DNA from: Artemisia argyi
Lineage: Eukaryota > Streptophyta > Magnoliopsida > Asterales > Asteraceae
Direction of reading: 5' to 3'
Assembly (NCBI GenBank): GCA_030686995.1
Contig: CM060703.1
Location: forward strand, 119,766,861 to 119,830,860
DNA: 64,000 nucleotides
A program made the translations under genes and the position numbers. A model generated the notes under the pieces. The model saw only the letters and a list, made by a program, of their open reading frames with translations. It was not told where the DNA came from and did no database searches. Positions 48,605-60,000 of this stretch are shown here, in pieces (within the stretch, counting starts at the first letter, position 1; each line of letters starts with the position of its first letter).

Positions 48605-50310
48605 TCTTATATGTGACAAAAAGATGCATATAGTCACAATTATTAACACTTATGGTCACTGTTTGCTTCATGCTTTGTGTGACTAATACTACAAATGGCT
48701 ACACAAACAAAAGATGCATGTGACCATTGGATGAATAATAGTCACACAAAACACACATTTTTTCACTTGAAACAGCATATAGTCACACTTATTCACACTT
48801 TTATTCACTTTATGCTTAATTGTATGTGACTAAATACCTAAAAGAAAAATGTTTTGTGTGACTAAATGTTATAAAAGGCCACACAAATATAAAATTCAAG
48901 TGGCCATTGGATAAACAATAGTCACACAAAATACACATTTCTTCACTTTAAACACCATATAGTCACACTAATTCACACTTTTAGTCACTTTATGCATAAT
49001 TGTATGTGACTAAATACCCAAAAGAAACATGCTTTGTGTGACTAAATGTTACAAAAGGCCACACAAACATACAATTCATGTGGCCATTGGATGATCAATA
49101 GTCACATAAAACACACATTTCTTAACTTTAAACACCATATGGTCACACTTATTCACACTTTTAGTCACTTTATGCCAAATTGTATGTGACTAAATACCAA
49201 AAAGAAACATGCTTTGTGTGACTAAAAGTTAAAAAAGGCCACAAAAAATACAATTCATGTGGCCATTGGATGATCAATAGTCACTCAAAACACACATTTC
49301 TTCACTTTAAACACCATATGGTCACACTTATTCACACTTTTGGCCACTTTATGCTTAATTGTATGTGACTAAATACCCAATAGAAACATGCTTTGTGTGA
49401 CTAAAAGTTACAAAAGGCCACACAAACATACAATTCATGTGGCCATTGGATGATCAATAGTCACACAAAACACACATTTCTTTACTTTAAACACCATATG
49501 GTCACACTTATTCACACTTTTGGCCATTTTATGCTTAATTGTATGTGACTAAATACCCAAAAGTAACATGCTTTGTGTGACTAAATGTTACAAAAGGCCA
49601 CATAAACATACAATTCATGTGGCCATTGGATGGTCAATAGTCACAAAAAACACATATTTCTTCACTTTAAACACCATATGGTCACACTTATTCACACTTT
49701 TGGCCACTTTATGATTAATTGTATGTGACTAAATACCCAAAAGAAACATGATTTGTGTGACTAAATGTTACAAAAGGCAACACAAACATACAATTCATGT
49801 GGCAATTGGATGATCAATACTCACACAAAACACACATTTTTTCACTTTAAACACCATATGGTCACATATATTCACACTTTTGGCCACCTTATGCTTAATT
49901 GTATGTGACTAAATACCCAAAAGTAACATGCTTTGTGTACCTAAATGTTACAAAAGGCCACACAAACATACAATTCATGTGACCTTTGGATGATCAATAG
50001 ACACACAAAACACACATTTCTTCACTTTAAACACCATATGGTCACACTTATTCAAACTTTTTGCCACTTTATGCCTAATTGTATGTGACTTAATGTACAA
50101 AAAGAAAATGCTTCGTGTGACTAAATGTTACAAAAGGCCACACAAACATACAATTTATGTGGCAATTGGATGATCTATAGTTACACAAACCATACATTTC
50201 TTCACTTTCAACACCATATGGTCACACTTATTCACACTTTTGACCACTTTATGGTTAATTGTATGTGACTAAATATACAAAAAGAAAATGCTTTGTGTGA
50301 CTATAGGAAG
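48605..50310 (+). repeat. Right ~180-bp tandem subterminal array (9 units)
   Basis: Nine units with TTGGATGATCAATAGTCACAC-type strings near 48730, 48907, 49087, 49267, 49447, 49627, 49807, 49987 and 50167, a regular 180-bp spacing. It is the same unit as in the left array, read in the same direction. The right units look more uniform among themselves than the left ones. Confidence 0.88.
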
Positions 50311-50525
50311 TTTTGGTCACACAAAGCTGATCAATCCAATTAAAATTGTACCTATTTAGTCACACATTTTAACGTTTTTGTTACTCTTTTGTAAGTGAGA
50401 CTAAAAAGAACCAAAACATGTGACCGTAGGTACCCTATGGTCACACCACCTTTAGTCACACACACGAAAAAAACCATGTGTGACTATATGTATATCGTCA
50501 CACATATTTGGTGTAACCAATTCTA

Positions 50526-50540
50526 GTTTTTGTTCTAGTG
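50526..50540 (-). repeat. Right terminal inverted repeat of the CACTA element
   Basis: GTTTTTGTTCTAGTG, the inverse of the left end with one mismatch, followed by the duplicated TTC. Confidence 0.93.
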
Positions 50541-51663
50541 TTCCAGCTTACCCAAGCATTCGCCAAACACAACTTAACACAACCACGTTTTTCACCTCGC
50601 TACCTAGACAAAATTCTTAACGCATTACAAAAGTTTTTAACATCTTATAAGTATCCAATGCCTAAGCCACAATTAACCAATTTCGGAAATAGCGCAATGT
50701 TTAACGCAACAAATAAAACAAAGGGTAAGCCAACAACATAAGCACTTCCAAGTGCGAGCTAATTTATGAAACGATTTTTAGTTTTTGTTTTAGTTTTAAG
50801 TTAACATTATCTTTGCCACACAAAATCAACAACAATAACAACAATTTATATCCGATCGTATAAACACAAAACAAAGGAATATGACTATTCGAATTAACTT
50901 AGTATTGATTCACAGGTTTTTAACATAATCACTAAAACCATAAACAATAATATATAAGAAAAGAAATCATGAAACCTTACAACCAATTGAGCCGATTAGT
51001 AAGGAGACCAAAAAGAGATCAAAACCCGAATCCGACTTCAAGCAATCCACACCACTTCGACACAGAAACGTTTACCCCTTTTTGAAAACTAACTATGAAT
51101 TGTTTTGTGAAAGTTTGAGAGTGGTGTGAACTTGCTTGTGGATCCGCTGGGTTTATATAGGACTAAACCAAGGTGGGTTTGATTCCAGCTTCCTTCCCAC
51201 CAGTCGACCTTGTAGCCAAAAAGAGGTAATGCTTAATCACCATCTAGTCATCTCTTGGCTTGTGGTGTTGACCTCGAGAGACTGGACAAAAGGGATCAGT
51301 CCTGGGAGTGATAGAGACCATCTCTTGGAGCTTTGTTGTCATCGAGTCAGTTTCAGGCCTAGGATGGAGCATCGTAGCAGGAGGAAGGAGAGATGTAAGA
51401 TTTGTATGATTTTTGGTATGAGAGAGAGAGAGGAGGGGGGATGAGCAGGTGGGTGGTTTTATTATTGATTTGGAAAAGATAGGTGGGGAAGGTGTCGGTT
51501 TTTGGCTTATCTTCACAAGAACGATTTGTAGTTATTTCTTTTTGTCGCTTTGGTTTTAACGTTTAGGAGGAGCAGATAAAACAATGAGGCATGAGGTGTG
51601 TGAGAAAAGATAAGTGTGGGAGTAAATATCTGTTTTGTGTTTATTTATTTTTATATGTATGTT

Positions 51664-51718
<55 letters not shown>

Positions 51719-52108
51719 TTTCGGTTTTGTTTTCTTAGTTTTAAATAGTTGTGTAGTAATTAAAGTGTAGAAAATAAAGGTGAGTGTTTAAAGTAAGGTG
51801 AGATGCGGGATACAATTTGATTTTTGTAATACTCGAGGGAAATTAAACGAGCCTCGGGTTTTATTGAATCCCGGTATTTAATTATACCTATGTCATACTA
51901 TCACGGTGTCGGTACGCGTGCAGTTTTAGTGAAATAGAATGTGAGTTCCCCACATTGTTTGTTTGGTAATATTCGTCATTCCTTTATAGTATAATGAAAG
52001 CAAAAATTTAAATATGAGAATAAGTGAAACAATTGAATGGTCTCATTAAATAATAAGTTTTTCGGTCTTACAGGGAATAAATAACTTGAAATTTTTCGGG
52101 TTCTTACA
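50541..52108 (-). repeat. 5' LTR of the chromovirus, right portion
   Basis: Continues the LTR after the CACTA insertion and ends TTCTTACA at 52108. It carries the site that is unoccupied by the 2524-10073 element (AAAAGGGATCAGTCCTGGG near 51288-51306) and a (TA)n run at 51666-51717. Confidence 0.88.
51666..51717. repeat. (TA)n microsatellite in the LTR
   Basis: Counterpart of 10437-10514, shorter by about 26 bp. Confidence 0.9.
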
Positions 52109-52479
52109 TGCTATATCTGGTTTGGAAGAGGATGAATCTTTTATTCACGCTACGGTTGCTGGGAGGCCAATTCGCATTACTAAGGCCACAATAAGGGAGG
52201 ACTTATTGTTTAATGATGAAGGAGCTACTGTTTTCTTTAATCTCCAAGTACTTTAGGATGCACTCAGAAACATAGGGTATGAAGGTGATCTCACAAAACT
52301 TACTTTTCAAAAGCCATTGTTTAGTCCTCATTGGAAATACCTTATTCATGTGTTACTTCACTGCTTAAGTTCAAAGAGTACTGCTTGGGATCAATTTGGT
52401 CCAACCATAGCCTCTGCATTAGTAGGATTAGCTATCAATCAACCATTTAATTTCTCAAATATGATTATGGATGGTATGT
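52109..52479 (+). pseudogene. Retroelement ORF, 5' fragment
   Basis: Reads AISGLEEDESFIHATVAG, RPIRITKATIREDLLF, then KLTFQKPLFSPHWKYLIHVL and AWDQFGPTIASALVGLAIN. One TAG lies at 52254-52256. I recall this protein type from many composite-family genomes, as a segment attached to copia-like polyproteins; its function is unknown. The left end is cut by the chromovirus at 52108. The right end is cut by the 52480-61863 element and the frame resumes at 61869. Confidence 0.65.
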
Positions 52480-53029
52480 TGTTGGATCGATATACTCTGA
52501 CCAAACTACTTTGTAGCTTGTAAGGGTTTAACAATATTGAGTAAACTCAACACTATTAATATTGAAACACTGTTTTGACCTTGTAAAGTACGCGGAATCT
52601 ACTAACACAAAGCTTAAGAAGAACTTTTATATTAAACCAAACTTGAACCTGCTTGATTACACAGATTCACTAACAACCGTAACTTAACTAATATCGACTT
52701 GTAAAGCTTTAAGACTATTAGAAACTTCGACTAAAACTTATATCGACTAATACCTCTTAAGGCTCCTTTTATAGATAACCTTAATTCGGTTTACATCATC
52801 TACTTGAACGACAAGTAATTATCCCTAACTAATTCTAGAATATTTATACAATATTACATAATAATCCTTTAATTAATATTGCACATAAGTCCTTATTCTC
52901 TTCAAAGTACTTTGAATGATCTTCAATATGCAGCAGTACTTTAACCATGTTTGACTTTGATCTTCAAGCAGCACTTTGACACAGCAGTACTTTGAAATAC
53001 TGAAGTACCTTGAACTTTATATCTCAACA
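52480..53029 (-). repeat. 3' LTR (550 bp) of the copia-like element
   Basis: Nearly the same as 61314-61863. Both contain repeated CAGTACTTTGA strings. Confidence 0.92.
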
Positions 53030-53043
53030 ATCCTCCCCTAACT
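53030..53043 (-). promoter_or_regulatory. Polypurine tract
   Basis: AGTTAGGGGAGGAT on the minus strand, directly before the 3' LTR. Confidence 0.75.
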
Positions 53044-53937
53044 TGAACTCCACTTGCTTGATTTCAAGTTTCTTTGTTATTTTTGATCTTCAAAATCTTT
53101 AATCATTCAAAAAGATTGTTTCTTTATCTAATTAGCTTTTATCTGTCATGTTTGTCAAAGTACCCTTTATCAGCATCACTTGATATCTTCTCTGCAATAA
53201 ACCTGCACAGCTACTCAGCGACATTTTGGTACAATACTCATCAAATCTTTTAAAGTTTCATACTATTCTCATCACTTCCAGGAGTGAAAACTCCTGTGAG
53301 AGGTGAATCATTGAAAATTAATGGATTTTGATGTCTCTTTACCAAAGCCATTAAATCTGGAGTAGCCAATGTTTAGGTTAGAATAACCATGGTACATTGA
53401 TAACCATATGATTTTTAGCAAGTCATCAGCTATCAACGGATTTGAGTGGTCTTTACCAAGAGCCGTTTGCTTTCGGACTAGTTAGTTCTTTGATCTCAAC
53501 CATGGTGAACTAAGTACCATAAATGGATTTTCCACAGCCTTTACCACAGCGATTTTTCCTTATGGGCTAGTCAACTCTTCACTTTTACAGATATGGTGAG
53601 TTGAAAACCATACAATTTTTAGTAAATTTTCAAGAAAAACGGATTTGATTATCACATCAGAGTCGTACCCTCATGATGAGTCAAACTCTTTCTTGTCTGT
53701 TAAACATGGTGAGTTGATTACCATTTGCGGTGCAGTATAAATACTAACACCATGTGTTTCTCTTCAAATCCTTTTATTTACTTCACTTTTAAACATCAAA
53801 AACTTCTTATTTTATTTTACAAAGGACTTAGACTGGTTTTATGTAGCAAGCAGTACTTTGATAAAGTACTGTTTGTCATTGCAGTACTTTTAAAAAAACT
53901 TATTATACAAAACAAATTATACCAGTACTTTGCAATA
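53044..53937 (-). other. Non-coding 3' region of the copia-like element
   Basis: About 0.9 kb without a coding-strand ORF. It contains three or four loose ~110-bp repeats around 'ATGGTGAGTTGA.AACCAT' and 'ACCAAAGCC' (53330-53740). The plus-strand reading at 53725-53970 has no motif. Confidence 0.55.
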
Positions 53938-54279
53938 TTATTCTTCAGATTTAGTCCATCTGATGAATAGCTTAATCACATCCAAAGCTACATCAGATTC
54001 ATCTTCAAGTTCCATTTCATGATCCAACATCCTGAGCATAATTTCTCTTATCAATGGATATCTTATCTCAGCAAGCATGTGAATCGTGGTACCATCTTCC
54101 ATCTCAAGTGAATGAACTCCTGATGACTCAAAGAATCTCCATCTTGTAATTTCCCAATTTTCTTGATCATTCAACAGAGTATCAACACTTGTTTCTTCCG
54201 TTTCCCAGATGGTTATTAAATCTCCAAGCAAGATTAATTCCACTCCTGATGCTTCAATCTCTTCATAGTATGTCTGCAC
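53938..54279 (-). CDS. C-terminal domain of a copia-type polyprotein
   Basis: A 113-codon frame, open to the stop. It reads MQTYYEEIEASGVELILLGD, then WETEETSVDTLLNDQENWEI, RWRFFESSGVHSLEMEDGT, AEIRYPLIREIMLRMLDHEM and a hydrophobic-acidic end. The W.FFESSGVH...E.RYPL pattern is one I recall at the far C-terminus of long copia-like polyproteins in composites, after the pol domains. Here the preceding pol is missing, so this is the tail of a larger protein left behind by a deletion. The start codon is not meaningful as a true start. Function unknown. Confidence 0.55.
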   Translation of the reverse strand: MQTYYEEIEASGVELILLGDLITIWETEETSVDTLLNDQENWEITRWRFFESSGVHSLEMEDGTTIHMLAEIRYPLIREIMLRMLDHEMELEDESDVALDVIKLFIRWTKSEE

Positions 54280-54332
54280 TTGTAAGTATAAATCATATAG
54301 ATCTTCTCTGGTAATAAAATGCAGAACATCCC

Positions 54333-54672
54333 TGTAGGAACGTAGAACAACCTATTTCACATATGATTCAAGCCTAAACCTAGAGAGAGAAAGTAAGTAG
54401 AGAGAGAGAGTGGATGGGAACTCTAGTGTGTGAAAATAATAACCTTGTTAATGACTAAGAGAACCAACCTCAAAATGAGGCCTTACAAGTGTATTTATAC
54501 TTGTAGTCTAGGGCTTCACATATCTTTGACCATATTACATAACTAGCCCTTAGACTTTATACAAGCATGAATAATACACATAAACTTAATAAACTAGCAT
54601 TTACTAACTATTACATGAATATATTTAACTAACTATTTGACTCAATAATGATCGTCACTTTTAATCCTAACA
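54333..54672 (-). repeat. Second LTR-like unit inside the copia-like element
   Basis: 340 bp with TG...CA ends (TGTAGGAACG to ATCCTAACA), followed by a purine tract on the minus strand (CTTAGGGGGAGAT). This is the arrangement of a 3' LTR and its primer. No second copy is visible in the window and no duplication flanks it, so it is probably the remaining end of a truncated second element. It contains a GA repeat near 54390-54411. Confidence 0.6.
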
Positions 54673-57050
54673 ATCTCCCCCTAAGGGACGATCATTGAGA
54701 TCTCACTTTGATTTCATAAATGATCAACACTTATAATTCTAACAATCTCCCCCTAAGGGTGATCATTGAGATCTCTCTTCTGTGACTTTGATCTTTGATC
54801 TTTGAAGCTTGTTCGCTTTGAACTTTGAGTCTTTGTGTAATAGTTTTGCTAGTTCCTTTGTTCCAATCATGCTTTGTGATCTTTCTTGCCTTTGATCAAC
54901 ATCTTTACTCTGTTGTCTTTTACGTCTTTTCCAACATGCTCATACTTTGTTTGACTTTGAATCTTTGTGAAGTTCTCCTCACTTTGACTTTAATCTTTGT
55001 TTCTTTAGTTTGAAGATTCTTTGACTTTGACTAAGAAACATTCTGAACTTTGCTTTGCTTAGATATTTGAAGAGAGCTTTGCAGGGTATGAGCATGTGGA
55101 TCTTTGAGTGATGGTAACGGTCTTTCTCCAAGGAACATTCATGAGTACCTGCATAAAACAGTTAGCAATAAATCAACCGGTACTTACAGGTTCGAAATTA
55201 GAGATCATCAACAACATAGTGTGAAGACTCCTTCTAACCCTTACCAATGCCGTTCCTGAATCAGATACCCCTGAAAGGGCTTACTAGATCCACCGAAGTA
55301 CATCAATGATTCAGGTGAGTTGCTGGAGATCACCCCACAACTGTAGACCGTTTGAGACATAATAACCATCATGATAGATAAGGCAAGATCCGTAGATCTC
55401 ATAAAGACTCTTACAACTTGTGTCCTTTTTGGCGAACACAAGTGTATTCATAGGAAGTGTATCCTAAGAGATCTTTTTAATGAATCTCATGGCTCTAGAC
55501 TCGATAAGTGCATAATTTAGTTTTCCTATGCGGAGACTAGGGAGGGGTCTCCTGCTTCAATATCAACCATCTCTAAGAGATAAGTCGATAGATTACACCG
55601 GTTCCCCGTGAGAATGAAACAAGTACCTTTTGAGAGATACTCGAGTGGCTAGAAGGTTAAGTGCAGTGCGTCACTGGGTCCATGACGTCTTGTCTTCAAT
55701 ACCGGTGTCACCTTAGTAACAACCAGTAGCATATGAATTGAACCCGGTGTCTGCCCTAAGGTTGAACATATGGAGGGCTATTTCTTTTCACCCTTTTTCA
55801 TAACTTTTCTTTTTAATTCTTCAACCCCTTCTTTCTCCTTTCTCATTTTCTCCCTTTTTTCAATCATACCTAAGGACTTCTAATTCTAATCTATTGGAAT
55901 TGTCCTTGGGTAGATCCCTCCGGCTCTGGCGGATCATAAGACGGTTTTTCCCTAACCTTAGTCACCTTATAACTCTATGAATCCTATAATTGCCATGAAA
56001 CCTTTGATTGAAAATCTCTCAAAGTGTTTATGAATATAAACACATTTTTGTTGACACTTTGAGAGTTTTTGTTTCTTTTGAAGGACTCCCCCTTCACATG
56101 TGCTCATGAATTTTTTAAGAAATTTGCACATGCGTGAGGAGTTTGCACTTTTTGAATTGATCCACTTTCAGTGAACATGACCGATTCGAGACACGCTTAC
56201 ATCACTAGTTAGACTAGCTTGAAGTTATTACCCGGCCTGGTCATATCCACAGAAAGTTTCTCGAAATGGTACATTTCTACTAAGACAAATCCTTTTCGAG
56301 ACATGCTTACGTGGCTAGTTAAAGAGTTCCATTGTCAGCTTTTAGGTGACAACTAGCTCTAGTAACTAACTTGATGTTATTACCCATCGATGATAAGTCT
56401 TTTCGATTACTAACTTTTGTTGTTTCGTCAATCCTTGGGTCAATTCTGAGTCGAGCTCTTTTGAGATTCAAGACGATCACATTTTAATCACATTTCTCCC
56501 CCTCAAAAATAGCATATCCATGGTATTTTTTATACCAATTGATTGAAACCTTTGTTTTTGGATAGCTTATGGGAGAAACGGATGTATGATATTTCCGAAT
56601 TTGTTTTAAGCATGATCTTTTTGGAACATCTTTTTATTACTCCCCCTCAAAATTAGAACATTTTAAGTAAATATCTGCTTTAAAGGATTTGAGGGAGTAA
56701 TATCTTGAAAAGTTTTGAAAACCTTTAGAAACATTTTTCAAAATTTTGCTCAAAAAAAAAATTAAGAAGACTTTGATAAGCTTTTTGGAGAGAAGTCTTC
56801 TTATCATTTAGGATTGTCGCACATAAATGTACAACAGGGTCCTTTCTTTGAAAATCACGGGTTATACACTGTTATGTGTGCATAAGCCATTATGTTTTTA
56901 GGATAAGTGCTCAAAAGATATTTAAAACCTTTGAATGATTAAGCACTTTCCTTTCTTTGAAGAACGAGTCCTTAGCTGAAATACTAAGAAGTCATGATTT
57001 TGAAGTCCGGGTTTCGTACTGATGTATACGAAAGCCATCATGATTTTGGA
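54673..57050 (-). other. Non-coding region between the inner LTR and the coiled-coil ORF
   Basis: 2.4 kb without a long coding-strand ORF. A ~45-bp segment spanning the LTR end and purine tract (CTAACAATCTCCCCCTAAGG) occurs twice, at about 54665-54712 and 54738-54780. The stretch 54780-55080 is full of CTTTGA/TTTGACTTTGA repeats, and several CTCCCCCTC strings follow (56090, 56500, 56640). The 66-codon reading at 55241-55441 is not recognised. Confidence 0.55.
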
Positions 57051-60000
57051 TTAAACAACAACTTTTGGAACCCATTTAAGCACGGCGCCAACTGGGTTAC
57101 CATATTTTGAAATCCATTTGTAAGTTGTGTCAATCCGAGACAAAGAAGTTGAATTCCAACGAGGACTGAAAACCGATGTTTCATTTTGAAATAGAGCTCG
57201 TGGAATCAACGGTGATATAAAACTCTTTTGCTTTTGAAAGTTGTTTGAGAAACTCGGTGTCTCTCTTGGAGTTTTAAAACTTGAAGAAGAACTTCTCCAT
57301 CCATTGTTGAAACTCGGCGTTTCATTTCGAAAATTCGTTTTTGAGATGAATGGAAACCTTCCAGAATTTGGATTTTTCAAAGCATAGCCATTCCTTTGTT
57401 GTAGCGGAAGCATTTCAGAGTACGAATATTTCAAATGTTTTGAACGGCTTTGCTTTGGTTTCCACACTGGCTTTACCGGAGTAAAACGAGAGTATGGAGT
57501 TTGAAAACCTTGATTCTTTTCTTTATGAGCACTTGCATTTGAAACCTTTTGAGGAGTAAATGTTTCAGAAAAATTAGGTCTCTTTGAAAATTTCCTTCCT
57601 TTTTGCAAAGAATAGGTTGTAAACTGAGAAACCTTTTTCGAAAACGGTTTGGAAGATTCACCCGTGTAAACCTTCTCCGAAACACTTACTTTTGGTTTAG
57701 ACTCGTTTGAAACTTGAGATTTTCCTTTTGACCGGTTAAGAACATCAAACTTTGCTTTTAAGGCATTGTATGACGTTCTCAAATCATTGTATTCTTTTTT
57801 AAGAGAAAGATGATCTGATGATGCCAGTTTTTCTTGCAAAGAAGCATTTTGATTTTCAAGATGTGCAAAATATTTTTCATATTTGTCTGTTTCGATTGAA
57901 AAATCATTTTTGGCATCACCAAAATCCTTGGTTTGTTGTGCAATCGTTTTTTCCAATTCAACAATTTTCTTTTGAAGCACAGACTTTTCTTTTTCAAAAA
58001 GATGATTTGGTATGATCTGAGAGTCAGATTTGTTTGAAGTTTGATTCTGAACTCTTGACCGCTTGATTGAATCAAACAAGTTTTTGTAAGTCTGTTTCAA
58101 ATGCTCATTTTCTTTTTGTAATGATGCCACAGCATGTTCCAATTCAAGATTTTTTGTATCAAGTTCGTCTAAATCAAACTTGATATTGGTATCATCACAT
58201 TTTTCTTCAAAAATCTTTTCCTTTTCTTTAAGCACTGATGTCAAAGAGTTTTCAGAAGACATTTTCTCATTCTTCTCTTGCAGTTTAAGTTGGAAAGAGA
58301 TACTCTGTGCTTCGATTATTGCAAGATGTTTCTCAAAGTGAGCAGTTCTTTTTGACAATTCTGCTTTGACATCAGCAGCTTCTTTTGAAAGCTCGGTGAT
58401 TTTCTTTTTGAGACAAAGATTTTCAGATTTCAAAGAAGATGTTTGTTCAAAATTCTCATTCACTTTCTCATGGCAAACAGATTTTGATTTGAAAGACTCT
58501 ATTTGATTTGTGAAAAATTCCTTTTGAATGTCAAGTATTAAGCATTTTTCATCAAATTCGTCTTCAAGAGAATGAACGTACTTTAAATCTTCTCTCATTT
58601 CAGTGACAAGATGTTTTTCAAAGTTCTCAAAACTTAAGTTGAGATTTTTCACATGAGGTTCAATCTCATCTTTCAAAATCTTTTGGACTTCAATCTTAAG
58701 GCGTACATCTGACGAAAGAGGATTAGACCAAACACTGTTATCGATGTTTACTTGCTTAAACCAAATGGCTTTTAACGTATGCTCAATGTGATGTTTAAGA
58801 TTACAAAATTGTTTCCTTGCTTTATTTTGCCATAACGTAGCATCATAAGTAGCAAGTTGAGCTTCTTTGAAAAATCTTTTCACATTTGTGTCTTTTCTTT
58901 TGAAAGGTGCTTTTGGAAAATCTGTCAATTGTAGACCACCATACACAAAGCCGTGATACGAGAGAGGGTTTTTTGTTTGTTTTACTTTCAAACGTTTTTC
59001 CTCTTCAGATTTTAAAATATCTTGAGACTCAAACAAAAGATCATCTGACAATTCTTTTCCCATATCTTCAGCGTTGTATAAAATAGGTGTCAGCTTTTTC
59101 ACTTTGTTTAAAACACACGGTTTTTCATTTTCCACATTAGCATTAATCACAAAACCAATCCCAGATGTTTGTTTCTCAATCTCCTCATCTTTAGTAGGCA
59201 GCATGTTGAAAGTCTGAGAAGTCTGTCCCAATTTTCGAAGTTTGTTTTCAAGATCGTTTGTTCGTTTCAAAAACTCTTTGTTTTCATTCTCAAGTTTTGT
59301 GTTTACAATCTCAAAATTTGATGTGGTTTTTGAAGCTTTGAATTTTCACTTTTTAAATCATTGTTCTCTTTTAAAAGCGCTTGAACCTTTCTGTTGTTGA
59401 CAACCATTTGAGTATCCAGATTTTGAATGGAACGTTTTTCACGAAGAACAGCTTCTCTATAACCAACTTCAAGTTCTTCATTTCTTTTTAAAAGTGGTTT
59501 GACAGACTCTCCATACATTTCAAACTTTTGAGCTTGAGATTTAAGGTTTGAGTTTTCAAATTCAAGTTCAGCTTTTCTTTTTGTTACATTTTGAAAACCT
59601 TTTTCCATTTCTTTAAATCTCTCAAGCTCTTTTGTCAATGAGACATTCGTTTGCTTAGCTTTGCGATTGTCCTCTTTGCACTTTTCAAGTTCATGTTTGA
59701 AATTATCGATCAATGAAGCAAATAAGGCACGATCTTGTTCATAAGAAGATCCATCCTGGGCAGGCTCACCTCTATTAGGATCCATATCTGGAGTATCAAA
59801 AGTGATATTGCTATCATTTTGTTCCTCCACATATGTGTCACTAATAGACTCAGGATGCGCAGGATGTGTCTGATCATGAGCAAACACATTATCAAAGATA
59901 TTACCATTACCATGAGCATGTGAATGTTTTACCGTAGCCAATATCTCTGTGTATGATGAAGGTCTGATACGATCATCTTCGGTGTCCCAAACAGCTTCAT

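Larger units (their letters stand above)
24310..50540. mobile_element. 26.2-kb CACTA (CMC/En-Spm) transposon carrying gene fragments
   Basis: Begins CACTAGTACAAAAAC and ends GTTTTTGTTCTAGTG, so the 15-bp ends are inverted repeats with one mismatch. It is flanked by the 3-bp duplication TTC (24307-24309 and 50541-50543) typical of the superfamily. The other chromovirus LTR shows the unoccupied site with one TTC (1804-1806). Both ends have large subterminal arrays of ~180-bp units rich in GTGTGAC/GTCACAC. No TNPD or TNPA-like transposase is readable, so it is non-autonomous. It carries captured pieces of host genes (PMS1-like, MutS2-like, metacaspase, one unknown). It has taken in an LTR element, two hAT-like elements and a fold-back element. 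Without the 10.8-kb LTR element and the hAT insertion at 47 kb it would be about 14.5 kb. Confidence 0.93.
942..52108 (-). mobile_element. Ty3/gypsy chromovirus (Tekay-like), nested and decayed
   Basis: A minus-strand LTR retrotransposon. The 5' LTR is at the right (22071-24309 plus 50541-52108, about 3.8 kb without its insertion) and the partial 3' LTR is at the left (942-2523 plus 10079-10906). In transcription order it has a PBS, an extra ORF, gag, protease, reverse transcriptase, RNase H, integrase with a C-terminal chromodomain, and a polypurine tract. LTR termini are TG...CA (TGTAAGAACCC to GGGGTGTTACA). The chromodomain and the PBS resembling initiator tRNA-Met fit the Tekay clade. Without the 12250 insertion the internal region is about 6.7 kb. 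Many stops and frameshifts make it non-functional. The left end is truncated, so no target-site duplication of the whole element can be checked. Confidence 0.88.
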
